From Phallusia mammillata (taxonomy: Eukaryota; Chordata; Ascidiacea; Phlebobranchia; Ascidiidae): 64,000 bases of DNA. Position numbers and translations under genes: made by a program. The DNA is taken from NCBI GenBank assembly GCA_003260075.1, contig QLIY01000235.1, positions 83,832-147,831 of the forward strand, in the 5' to 3' direction. Positions 44,900 to 56,741 of the stretch are shown here, in pieces (position 1 is the stretch's first letter; the number at the start of each line of letters is the position of its first letter). The notes beneath the pieces were generated by a model that saw only the letters and a list, made by a program, of their open reading frames with translations, was not told the origin of the DNA and ran no database searches.

Positions 44900-46988
44900 A
44901 TCTATTCAACCACTGATCTATTAACCACTGATCTAGAATAGATCAGTGGCGTAAGCCGTTGACGGTGACTATAATTGCCGAGTCAGCAATTTGCTGAGTT
45001 TTTGTGTTGTTGTTCTTCGTCTACCCAGATTCACAGAGTTGTTTTATAAATTCCGTTAGTTGGCGTAAATAACACAGTTATTAAATTTGCACTTAGACAG
45101 GGATGGGAACTAATTTAAAAGTTTGTGTTGCGCTATTTTTTAGTTGGTAGAAAGTGTGACACTATGCGACAGCACACTTAAATTCATAGAACGGTTTTGG
45201 ACGTGTCTCGCCTTTGCTTGCCATTAAAAACTCCAAAACACCAAGAGTCAAATTGACGCTTTTACAATACAGAAGCAGGACGAGCACATGTACTGATTTC
45301 GTACAGACGAAAAATAACGTCGGAATCCACTTATATAAATGGTTTTACTTATTTACCAATTCAAAGCGTTACTTTAGGTTTTTAAGCACACGTGCTTACC
45401 CTTAAGAAATGCACAAATCAGACAGGCAACAGTTCCTGGTAGTTGTACTCAAAACAGATGTAACCGGTGACCAGCCATGTGCGAATCTAGGGGGTGAAAA
45501 TAAATAAAACTTATGCCGGCCGATAGACTGCAGAACTTACCTCGGACAGAAGTAATGCGCCATACACAAAGTATCCTTCACCTATCAGCGTTTTGACATT
45601 CGTTTGCCCACGCAGTGCTGTGGTACTTCCATTTAGTTATATTCTGTATAGTGACGTAAAAAGCTTGCTTTGTACGGTAATGGTCAACCGAACACAAAAT
45701 AAGTTTAAATCAAATAATTTGACGTTTGTTTGTTTTTTGCTTTCAGATGTTTTCATTTTGTTGTTTCTGATAAATGTTTGCTTTTTTAATGTTTACCAAA
45801 GGCCTTTGTGACTCCCAATAAAATGGCAAACGACCTTCACAGGGGTCGCGAGTCGCGACACAGGTTGAAAACCGCCTGCGCGTTGGAACTTCGTTCAAAC
45901 TTGGTTGGCACACAGTAGCAAACTCTTGTTTTACAAAAACTTTGCACTGTAGTAGGTTAGTAGTGCGTTTAATTAACAAAGTAAAAGGGTTTAGGAATAT
46001 TTTTATTGTGTACTTTTACATCAGATAAACAGGAAATGGTCGCAACTCCTATACACGAGTACGCTTTGTTTAATCTAAGTTTGTTTTTCAATAATTTGAC
46101 AGTTTCATCGGTCTGCTCTAGTCTAAGATACGCCATTCATTTACACTGAAAAATATTGACGGTTAGGGCTAAAAATTTGTTTTTAAGTATTATAACATTA
46201 TAATTCAACATTACATTATTATTAGAAACTAGCCCTATTGGGCGGAAAAACCGCCACCCGAAATATTTTGCAGTAAGCCCAAACGTGACATACGAAGCAG
46301 CCGATTAAGCGAAGAAAAGAAATGCTTCCACTTGCCTTTATTATGTGACGTGATAAAACGTAAAAATGCAAATGCAAGTAAAAATGCAAGTAAAAGTAAA
46401 TTGGCACATTACAGTGCAATGCAAATCGTCCCCACTCTGGCACTGCAAAGAAATAAAAGCAAACAAACACTGATGCTCCTGCAGAGCCATTAATGGTACA
46501 GCTCACATATGAAACAACAGAAGAAGTTTGCTATTACCGATAGGTGGTGCAAAGAGCATTTGCAAATATTTGAAAGCAAACTGCGTGAAAAAGCTGATGT
46601 TTAGGGCTATTAGGGTTGGTGTGAGGGATTCTAAGAAAATAGCAATAAACCCAGCAGATAAACATATAGTTCACAAACCTATATTTCGTTCCTGGCCCCT
46701 TCCAGTCACTAACAAAACACAAAAATGTCGGCTATTTGTAAAAAGAATGGTCTACAATGGTTATATAGAACACATTTACCTCGCTGAAATGCTCTATTCG
46801 CCACGAATGATGTGAATGTGTGGTTATTAATGAAGCTATCTTCCGGTTTCCGCATCTATGGTGGCATTCAGAGGCCGTTAGTGTAACTTCATTCGTTAGT
46901 GTAACATCATTCTAGCCAGAGAGGTCGCTTTCTAAAGGCAGAGAATAACATAAGGTACAAATAAAATAAAAATACAATCGTATAAAAA
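44900..46988. other. Intergenic stretch with repeat ends
   Basis: Three copies of a CCACTGATCTA unit and one inverse copy lie at 44899-44950. A right MITE end (GGTTGAAAACCGCCTG) lies near 45863-45878. A foldback-family end lies at 46497-46555. No gene was recognised; the frames here carry no protein signature. Confidence 0.4.
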
Positions 46989-49900
46989 ATGCCAGGACTT
47001 GAAGTAAAAAATCGAAATGTTTCTTTTAACTCATTGGGGAAAGAAGAAACTATACCACTTCGCAATTTTTGGACCCAAACTTGTAAGTAAAAAACAATAA
47101 AGCATGTTATGTACGCCGTTGATTTAAAATGAAAATATTACCTGATTTAAAAACTATTACCGAAAATAAAGCTGAAAACCTACTGCAGAACTGTGCTCTA
47201 TAATGATATAATGAGTATGCTGCGAACTGTTTCAATTATACATGCTGCAGCAAATAATAAGAAGTTGCAACTATCTCCAAATTTTAAGTGAAATTTAAAT
47301 TTTGCCTGGAAAATCAATTCATTGAAATTTTTCAGGCAAACCTGAAACATTTATATCAAAATATATGATTAAGTCAGTGGTACTGATGTAGTGCGATTTG
47401 CTTTTTATTATTTTATCGAACCAAGCTTTGACTTATAGATCAATAGAAAATTAAATCCAGAAAAACATCGTCATAGGAAATTATGAACATTTAGAAATGA
47501 GGTACTTTTTCGAACCCGATTTTTATTTATGGAAAAAAGTTTGTCTTTGTTATTTTTTATAGCAACATCTTTGACTATTGAAGCAACATTATTATTTGTC
47601 TTGACAAGTACGTCATGACATTGCTTGCAGCCTAAATGCAATACAATGCGGCACTAACAGGTACTAACATTAGAACTCACAACAGACAAGTTTGTTATCT
47701 ACAGATAAATGGCGTAAAGAGCACAGTTTTTTTAAACTAACAGCGAGATTGAGATAAGGTTAGGAATTAAATGAAAGGTTATGAACAAGGTTTATAAGTT
47801 GGTTTTATTCTTATTTTGATTATAAAATCTCACCCCAACTCTAATAGCCCCAGCAACCGTCAGCATTTTTACACAATTTGGTTTTCGAAAATGCTTTTTC
47901 CCATACCTAGCGGTATTTAGCACCCTTTGTTTGATATAAGTTTTTACGTTAGTAGAATTTGCATTTATGCAGGGTTGCCACTCATTGCGATTTTTACCAA
48001 AATTTTGGGATTTCAAAAATGAGCTTATGATCTATGAAAAACCCTTCGGATGTTTGGTATTGTTTTGCTGGCATTTTATGCAATATTACTAGTTCCAAAC
48101 ATATAAACATGTTTGTGTTATCCAAGCTATCACCAGTCCACCATCGAACATAAAAACCTTTTCGCAATCGACCAGCAACTCCAGATGTGATCATGGCGAT
48201 GATATTGATGACATTGGAACATACGATGATTTCCACACGATTGATTGGCTTCGGGAAATGTCGCGTAACCGGTTGCGCCACCGACAAATATACCAGAGCA
48301 CGAAAGAATCCTGTTTTGATAAAACTAAAAGTTGGCACGACGCGTCTTCGGGTTGGATTTTGGTTTTGCTTATTGGCCTTGCAGCAGGTAAACTTTCACG
48401 AATTTTACATTTTGTTTCAAACTACTTTAAAATTTTAACAAGAAAATGGTCGAACGGTTTTATTTGCCAAAATTTGCAACTTGTGCCACTGTATTGTCAA
48501 TAAATCAAAAAAGCCCTGATTTTCTCAAAGATTAATGTTATACTTTTGCAAAATAAAGCTTGATTTAACAAACAGCAGGATATTGTCCCATTTCCAACAG
48601 CAAGATGCAAATTTAAGCTTGCTGTTCACAATTACGCGTAATAATCATCCAAAAGCAATTTAAGACATTGCAGCAGTGATTCCCAACCCTTTCTGTGGTC
48701 GCGTGCTACTTTGAGGTTACGCATCGTCACCTCATACCTATACTTAGAATGAAGTATTTTTAATCAGACTATTTTCATTTAACTGCTGCATTCTGAATTT
48801 AAAAACGTAGTGCAACAAAGAGCACAGCACACTAATGTGCAATCTGTTAACTGCTTCCTTGCCATCAGGCTATTAATACGGGGCAAAACATCTTTTGACA
48901 CAATATTACGTAAGTCATGTTTTAGCTTCCCTTCGACATTGTACGAAACTAATTTAAAATTTAATACATTCAATTCGCTTTTTGCGCTTGTATTGCACCT
49001 TAATTCCATGGAAACCAGTGAACTGATTGGTGAGCGCCTAATCGCTTTGGTTATAACTATGACGAAACAATTCCAGACAAAACATTTTCTTCACAAAAAG
49101 CGATCAGCTTCCCAATTTTGCTCCATTGTAGCAAGTGATACGCAACCCGGTGTTATAAGTCTAACACAGGGGTTCTTAACGAGGGGTACGTGTGCCCCTT
49201 GGGGGTACGAAGCACTAAAGCAGGGGTACAACATGCAGGGTGAAATCATGCCGTATTTAGGCATATTTGTAAAGAATGCGTAACAAGTTACTTTGTTATA
49301 TGTGTAAAACGGGTTGGTTTTGTACTACTTACAATACTGTTTTAATGCATGCATCCAACACGCAAGTTATAAATAGCTATTATTAAAATTATGTTAATTC
49401 CCATTATTACAATTTATTAACTTCCGTCGGCTATTTTAGACAGGGGGTACGAGAAAATTTTATGAAAGCTCAAAGGGTACGAGCGCTAAAAAGGTTAAGA
49501 AACACTGGTCTAACACAGCGGTTCCCAAACTGGGGTCCGCGGACCTTTAGGGGTCCGTGAAGCAATTTTGCGGGGTCCGCGAAAAGGTTAACGTGCCTCT
49601 ATAGTCTTGTTTGGCATCAATTTGTGTCACTGAATAGGTTTGAATCAAAGTACAATTAGAGATCCACTGCCTCCATTACTATACAATAGATAGCCTTTAT
49701 TGCATAACAACTATCAAGAATGCAATTGTTTGCGCACTATCGTAATGTTTTCTGTCTTGTCTGTGATGTCACAAACCGTCTTGGATCGTTGTTATGTGTA
49801 ATTTTGCATTCCTAATAAGCTAAAATTCTGTAAATCAACTTTCGTATTGCTAAAATACACCTTCAGGCGTGACCGTTTTGAAAAAACAATGAAAAAGTTT

Positions 49901-52900
49901 GAAAACCACTAAGTTTAAAAGTTGTTACATTAAAAAGAATCGTGATTGCACTAGTGTACTATAAGAAACAATGGTTTTGCATTTTTCCTGTAGCATTCTT
50001 TGATTTTTGTAGGGCCGCGAAATATCAAAATAATTGCAAAGGGTCCACCAGGCAAAATTTGTAGAAACGTTTGGGAACCGCTGGTCTAACACGTTTAACA
50101 AACGTTTTACGTCAGAATAAGCGGTTTGTGTGCAAAAATTCGGAATGAATAAAATACCAAAAGTTGTTCGCGTACCACCGGTTGGGAACAACTGTATTAC
50201 AGACAAGTAAAACACACCACAGGATGGTTTTTGAACAGGGGTATTTTTGTTACGTGTAATGCAATATGTAGAACTGCTAACACTGGAACTCGGCTGACGC
50301 CCGGTTTGGTAGGCCCCCCCCCCCTAGGCGTTTATGGTGCTGACTCAGCAATCATTCTTACCATAAACCCAAGTTGCTGAATCATTACCATAAACGCCTA
50401 TGCTCCGTTGCGCTACCTACCAGAAATTCCCAGACCGTTGGCCAGCCAAATTCCAGTGTTAGTAGCTCTACCAATGCAATAAAGGGCATTGTTCAGCAAT
50501 GGAACTATCCATTTTAAATTTTGCTTTGTTTTATACATTTTCACAATTGGTGCTGTTCATTCGCGGTGTCACTTGTGAGATGTTATATGCTCTTGCCCCT
50601 CTAGAAACACATCGTGACCAGTATGAGGCGTTGAGAAACGCTACATTTAGGGCCGTAATTGCTACCGTTATCAAGTTTAATTTTAAGACTTATAATTCGC
50701 GCCAACTTCGAAAACGTAGTGGCTTTAACAACCGCAACACATTGACATATTTTGGTTAGGATTTATTGAATACCTTTTACACTTAGGTGCGTTGGCTGGA
50801 ATTATTGACATTGTAACGAAATGGTTGTCCGACCTAAAACTGGGAATATGCAGCAGCCACTTTTGGTTTAACCAAGCTTCGTGTTGTTGGAATTCTTTAA
50901 GTCCAACTGCTACAGCAACGAACTGTTCGGATTGGAAAACTTGGGCTCACATATTTTCTCTCAGTTCCACGGTACAGTTTAAAATATCAGACATGTGTAT
51001 TTCTTTTAGTACAATTTTAAGAGAAGTTTGTAGTATAGCATTTTATTTACATACATTTCGTAATTTGCTAATTTGATGTTGTTTTCTGATTTAGAGTCCT
51101 CAAAGTATGTACGCTTTTAATTACGTGGCATACATCATTATTGCGATCTTTTTTTCAACTTTGGCTGCTGTACTAGTAAAGATGTTTGCTCCCTATGCTT
51201 GTGGGTCTGGAATACCGGAGGTAATTGCTGATGACTTTGTATTTTTGTAAAAAAAAATTGCTGTGCAGATATCTTATAAGCACACATTTCAGGTCAAGAC
51301 TATTCTGAGCGGTTTTATTATTCGTGGTTACCTAGGAAAATGGACGTTGCTCATAAAATGTGTCACAGCTCCGTTGGCTGTTGCATCGAACTTAAGCTTG
51401 GGAAAAGAGGGCCCATTGGTTCACATCTCGTCTTGCTGTGGAAATGTGTTTGCCAATCTTTTCCCAAAGTATGCCAAGAACGAAGCTAAAAAGAGAGAGG
51501 CATTATCTGCAGCAGCGGCGGCGGGTGTGTCAGTTGCTTTTGGTGTTCCCGTAGGAGGCGTTTTATTCAGTTTAGAGGAGGTAAAAAAATATTTAATTGC
51601 ATTTTGTTAAAATTTAAAAAAATACAGTCACTTTGTCTTTAATTCTTAGGTCAGTTATTATTTTCCAATGAAAACGATGTGGCGTTCATTTTTTGCTGCA
51701 CTGATTGCGGCGTTTATCCTCCGGTCACTTAACCCATACGGAAGCGCACATTTCGTCATGTTTTATGTGACCTACAACCGGCCTTGGCTTCTTTTTGAAC
51801 TGATTCCTTTTGCACTGCTTGGAATACTTGGTGGTTTATATGGTGCGGCGTTTATTCACGCCAATCTGGCTTGGTGCAGATTCAGAAAAACTTCCAGGGT
51901 AAAGCATAAAAATGTGTTAATAAATGTAATGCACATGTGTCATGTGATGTACTTTTTTAAAGTTGGGGAAATACCCGATCATAGAAGTGATGTTTGTTAC
52001 TCTTATAACAACAGCGGGTTCATATCCGAATCCGTACACAAAAATCGACGCCAGCACCATGATTTTTCAGCTTGTGAGCGAATGCAGTCCTTATGTTAGA
52101 AATAACCTGTGTGATTATTCTATAGAGGTAAGTTTCGATATGCTCAGTATGTATTTGAAAATGTGCGGACAAATAACATGTTTTCTCGCACAGGGTGTAA
52201 ACGTCACAAACATACACACTGCCCCTGTTGGTGTTGGTTTGCAAACAGCACTAAGTCAACTTTCTATTGCCTTTATTTTCAAATGCATCATTACTGTGTT
52301 TACGTTTGGCTTAAAAGTAAGTTTGTTTTTCATCCAATGCCACACAGAAAACGATATTTGACAGTGTCATTTTCGCTATAGATTCCAACCGGACTGTTCA
52401 TACCAAGTTTGGGCGTCGGTGCTCTCATGGGACGCATGGTTGGGATCGGAGTGGAACAGCTTGTGAACAGATATCCACATTGCCCATTGTGGGAAAGCAG
52501 TTGTCATTCAGGTCACACTTGCATTACGCCTGGATTGTATGCGATGGTTGGAGCTGCTGCAACCCTGGGTAAATCATAATTGTGCAGATTTTTTTGGTCA
52601 AAATGGATCACGGGTCACCACACTTTAGTTCGCAAATTTTGACCATTCTTCTGTTTATGTATACCCAACTTTTTAAATGTTATTTCTATCCTAAACAATG
52701 AATCAAAAAAGCAAACACTAGTTTGTGATTCAGTGGGTATAGTTGCATTAGCCTTTGACTAATGCATATCAACGTACAATGCAAGAAAACCAAAATTTTT
52801 GGCATCACCCTTTGGCAAGCAGACACTTTTGCTCGTTTTCTATTTTCTGCAGTTTTCCTATTGTTGTATTCCAGCGGTTCTCAAACTGGGGTCCGCGGTC

Positions 52901-54633
52901 CTTTAGGGCAATGGTCGGCAACCGCCGGTCCGCGGCCCGGTACCGGTCCGCGAGGAGTTCGTTACCGGGCCGTATAACTTTTCCTGTGGAACGGTTTAAA
53001 ACATTTTGCCCATGTATCCCGGGAATGATAAACTAATTTAGGTGTTTTTATTGCTAAATATTTGTAGTTTTTTGAAGACCGGTCCGCGATAAAATTTCAC
53101 TTTCAAAAACGGTCCGCGGTGCAAAAAAGGTTGCCGACCCCTGCTTTAGGGGTCCGTTAGGCATTTTTGGGGGGACTGCGAAAAGGTTAGTAATTCTACA
53201 TAATCTTATTTGGCGTCAATTTGTGCCACTAAATAAGTTTAAATCAAAATAAAAGTGAGAATCGACTGTCTCTATCGCTAAACAATAGCCTTTAAACAGC
53301 AAAGGCAATTGTTGGCGCACAATCGTAATGCGTTTTTTTTTGTCTTGTCTGTGATGTCATAAACTGTCTTTTGATCATTATTATGCGCAAATTTTGCGTA
53401 TTATACGCAAAATAACGAGCTAAAATCCAGCAATCAACTTTCGTTTTTCTAAAATACACATTCAGGCTTAAGGAACGCGAGCCCTCGAAATAATGGCAAC
53501 GGTTTTAAAATAATGGTTTTGAAAAAATAATGAAAAAGTTTGAGAACCTCTATCGGTCTATCCAATGAAGTTGATTTTGGTGGTTTGCAATTAGCTGTAC
53601 TTGAACATGACTGATTTAAAACTTTGACGCTCAGGTGGAGTGACAAGGATGACGGTTTCGCTTGTGGTTGTTATGTTCGAGTTGACAGGCGGTTTGCAAT
53701 ACATAGTCCCTCTTATGCTCGCAGCCATGTGCAGTAAATGGGCTGGTGATGCATTTGGTAGAGAGGGTATATATGACGGTCACATCAAACTCAACGGGTA
53801 CCCATTCCTCGAGAACAAAGAAGAATTTACATACACAACCTTAGGTAAGAACTACTGTTGCATTGCATTATTTTCTCGACATTACTACAATGTGTATTTT
53901 TAGCTGATGACGTAATGCGTCCTAGAAGAGGGGATGCCCCATTAACAGTAGTTACTCAAGAAATGACCATCGGAGAGTTGGACAATCTTGTCAAAACAAC
54001 TAAATTTAACGGCTTTCCAGTCGTTTCATCCAGAGACGACAAGCGATTGGTTGGATATTTGTATAGAAGAGATCTTATACTCGCCCTTGGTAGGTCATTT
54101 TTATTTGAGTAGTGACTTCGTGCAACCAATAAGAATAAGCATTATGCAGTAGCGTTAAGGTGGCTTAAATCAGCCGAAAAATAGAATATCTTGCTGACAT
54201 GCATTGCGATGAATTGCAGATAATGCTTGGACTAACAATCAAAATGTGAACCGAGATTGTAAAGTTTTCTTTACACTCAACGCACCAACGTTATCTGGAA
54301 TGTCAAAACATGATCCAACTCCTATTCGATTATTTAATATAGTGGATTTGAGTCCAATTACAATTACTGATCACACTCCGATGGAAATAGTTGTGGAGAT
54401 TTTTTCCAAGCTTGGAATCAGACAAGCACTTGTTACACACAATGGGTAATTTCATTTTTTGTAATCCTGAAACGGCGTTACGCCAACGTCGATCAACTTC
54501 TTTTTGTAAGCTCAATTTATGATGTAAAAACTATTTATATAGAACTCTACTGGGAATTATTACGAAGAAAGATATTTTGCGGCACATCGCGGAACTGAGC
54601 GGAGAGGATCCTGACCATATTATGTTTGACTGA
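46989..54633 (+). CDS. CLCN3: Voltage-gated chloride/proton exchanger, ClC-3/4/5 type
   Basis: An endosomal 2Cl-/H+ exchanger. Thirteen exons join in frame: 46989-47086, 48185-48387, 50787-50971, 51095-51220, 51293-51580, 51650-51898, 51963-52127, 52194-52316, 52382-52568, 53635-53844, 53904-54089, 54220-54445 and 54543-54633, giving 778 aa (ClC-3 about 818, ClC-5 about 746). [14 protein letters not shown] with the gating Glu, the coupled exchanger region [13 protein letters not shown] and PTGLFIPS form the selectivity filter. Two CBS domains follow ([10 protein letters not shown] through [24 protein letters not shown] through GIITKKDIL). [14 protein letters not shown] and the ending DHIMFD resemble ClC-3 most. 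Exon 1 ([10 protein letters not shown]...) is inferred from frame and a GTAAAA donor only. Intron 2 (2.4 kb) is filled with transposons. Confidence 0.95.
47087..48184. other. Presumed first intron of the ClC gene
   Basis: It holds a foldback-family end (ACTAACATTAGAACTCACA through AAATGGCGTAAAGAGCAC) at 47660-47720 and a left MITE-like end (CAGGGTTGCCACTC) near 47971. No exon was seen inside. If exon 1 is wrong, this is the 5' flank. Confidence 0.4.
49167..49507. mobile_element. hAT-type MITE A in ClC intron 2
   Basis: Starts CAGGGGTTCTTAACG and ends GGTTAAGAAACACTG. Flanked by GTCTAACA at 49159-49166 and 49508-49515. GGGGTACGA blocks repeat inside. It abuts MITE B through a shared copy of the target sequence. 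Confidence 0.92.
49516..50083. mobile_element. hAT-type MITE B in ClC intron 2
   Basis: Starts CAGCGGTTCCCAAACTG and ends TTTGGGAACCGCTG. Flanked by GTCTAACA at 49508-49515 and 50084-50091, the same sequence that flanks MITE A. Contains GGGGTCCGCG blocks and belongs to the family at 15035-15453 and 52872-53550. Confidence 0.93.
50269..50473. mobile_element. Short complete member of the foldback-like family
   Basis: The left end AGAACTGCTAACACTGGAAC and the right end, in reverse GGTAGAGCTACTAACACTGG, are inverted copies. The inner parts TAGGCGTTTATGGT and ACCATAAACGCCTA also mirror each other. An 11-base C run (50314-50324) replaces about 25 bp of the left arm that are present in the right arm. 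It lies in ClC intron 2. Confidence 0.65.
52872..53550. mobile_element. hAT-type MITE in ClC intron 9, split by a nested MITE
   Basis: The left end CAGCGGTTCTCAAACTG and GGGGTCCGCGG blocks match MITE B. The right end (AGTTTGAGAACCTC) is degraded and no target duplication is clear. The element is interrupted at 52909-53143 by another MITE, so it is the older of the two. It lies between exons 9 and 10 of the ClC gene. Confidence 0.8.
52909..53143. mobile_element. Nested MITE, GGTCGGCAACC family
   Basis: A 235-bp element starting CAATGGTCGGCAACCG and ending GGTTGCCGACCCCTG, with a perfect 8-bp duplication CTTTAGGG (52901-52908 and 53144-53151) taken from the host MITE. CGGTCCGCG blocks lie at both ends. 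Confidence 0.93.
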
Positions 54634-54834
54634 AACAATTCACCAAGCACGTCTTGGTTTTGTTCTCCAACAGATGATTTTGTCAGAGGTTTCTTTGATA
54701 AAAATGAAGTGTGCAAAATTATAAATACGTCATATGGAAAGAAGACATTTTTCTCAATTCAAACGTGAAGTGTTTAAAGCAAGGTTTTAACACAAGACAA
54801 ATTTACGCCGGAAAAATATTGTTACCAATGAACA

Positions 54835-55893
54835 TCATAGCAACGCTAAATCGCATTCATGTACAGTGTGAACACGTCGTCGACCGGTCTTTTTTAAACA
54901 AACTTGACAACTGTGCTCTAATACACAATCGCGACCAAGTTGACATCTTCCTGTCAGATAAAAGCGGCGACAAAAATAGATAGTTGTTGTGATTGCTTCC
55001 GCTTGTTGTCGTTCAGATGCTCCGAGACGAAGAGGAAGTTGTTTGGGTTCTTTTCTTTTATCTGACGCTTCGTCGTCCTCAAAATATCTTCTGCAAAAAT
55101 GTGAAACAATTGTGTCGAGGGTTTTAAACTATATAGATTGCCGATTCGCTTAAAACAAAAGCAGCAAATATTTGCTAAAACAAACATCTGTCTGTGCATT
55201 CCAAAATTTGCATGAACCGTTGTTAACAAAAAGCAGTTCTTACATGGCGATTCGCGAAAAATCATCACCAACAAACATTTCATTGCGATCCAGGCTTCTT
55301 AGAAGCGCAAAGAAAAAGTCCTGCACTATAGGCCAGTCGTGTCGACATAAACCGTGTCCCATAAATTCCAATACAGAACACCTGTCAGCAAAATATTGTT
55401 TTCAATCACTACAAATCAAAGTTCATAGAGATCACATACCAAACCATAACCAAAACATGTAACCGCACATTTCTGCATTTTTCATCACTTACGCATAGGA
55501 CTTATATGACTTAAATTATTCTTAAGTAAGCTTAAACGTTATTATGGAAAGATTTAGACTTTTACATATATTACAATGAATAAAGCTATATTTATTAGTT
55601 GTACGATCTGACATAATTAAGTGTGGGCAATGTTACACATTCTATCAATAAAATGGACCAGCTTTTTCGTGTTTACGTTTACCATGCAAACCAGATTAGG
55701 TTTTAAAATAATTTACAACGACAAATCCAAATCACATTTACCACCAGTCGTGTGCTTCTTTTGACAAAGTTGTGTCCTGCAAAGCTGCAACAAATCGACC
55801 AATTACAACTTCCTTTCTACTAACTACTCCAGCAGAAGAAGCAGTTCGTCTTAAATCAGCAAAATTAGAAGAAAAACTATTTCTCGAAGTCAT
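54835..55893 (-). CDS. Small CCCH zinc-finger protein, not recognised further
   Basis: Three exons join in frame on the minus strand: 55742-55893, 55244-55381 and 54835-55090, giving 181 aa. The N-terminal two thirds is helical in character (SRKEVVIGRFVAALQDTT, then HDWPIVQDFFFALLRSLDRN). The C-terminus carries a CX8CX5CX3H zinc finger (YFCRRFYLTGRCQLGRDC, then VLEH) directly followed by a Cys/His cluster (CQVCLKK, then HTVHEC) that could bind a second metal ion. CCCH fingers usually bind RNA; here that is inference. I do not recognise the family. The stop lies 201 bp from the ClC stop, tail to tail. The start (MTSRNSFSS) is shared with an in-frame upstream extension without clear support. 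It faces the gene at 56742 head to head. Confidence 0.7.
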
Positions 55894-56741
55894 TTCGCAG
55901 TCACTCCTTTGTATTGCGCTAGCTGTAACAGCAATATACAATCATTAAACTCACTCTTACAAACGTGATTTGATAATAGCTACAGCTAACGATATGAAGC
56001 GACGTGTTTCTGCGACACCTGTTCTGCCCGCGGGCAACAACGTTTAATGTCGTCAGAACCGATTCTTTTATGCTTGCCGCCATACGTTTAAACTAGATTT
56101 ATGCAAATTTATTCAAAAAATGTTTGTGTACTGTTATGTTAAATGTAGCCGTAGTTTATTTATGGATTAAATCACTTTTATGGACTAAATTATACTATTC
56201 GGTCAATATCGAGTAACGTTTAAATTTAGAAATTTATTTTACATTAGTTCAACGATATGTCTATATCAAGCACAAAATTTAAGTTGTCGAATGAATTTCG
56301 AGAACGAATATGTGCAAGCATCGATCGATTAATCCGATCATAACGAATCAACATTACATTTATTGTTTTTCGTGGGCGCAAGTTGCGGTTCAGCGAAACG
56401 ACGATGCACTTCGGCGGTGTATAATGTCTTCTTAATACACGATTACCCTGCAGGGATGAGTGCAACTTTCACGCTCTGTTTTTCCATCAACGAGATTAGA
56501 TCTTCTGGCATTTTATCTACATTATCTCATTTTGCGAGAAAATTTTTGTTCGACTTCTTTTCTTGAGCAACACACCCCGAAGCATAATGCATTCATAATG
56601 CGTGATTTCCCCCCCCCCCCCGAGATTAGATCTTCTGGCATTTTATCTACATTATCTCATTTTGCGAGTAAATTTTTGTTCGACTTCTTTTCTTGAGCAA
56701 CACACCCCGAAGCAGAATGCATTCATAATGCGTGATTTCAG
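55894..56741. other. Shared 5' region of two divergent genes, with a short duplication
   Basis: The CCCH gene (-) and the gene at 56742 (+) diverge from here, so their promoters probably lie within this 848-bp stretch. A 118-bp block (56492-56609) is repeated at 56622-56739 with a run of thirteen C at the junction. Confidence 0.5.

Noticed and set aside
46528-46815. 95-codon frame
   Set aside because: Starts at a non-ATG codon, overlaps a repeat end and shows no protein signature.
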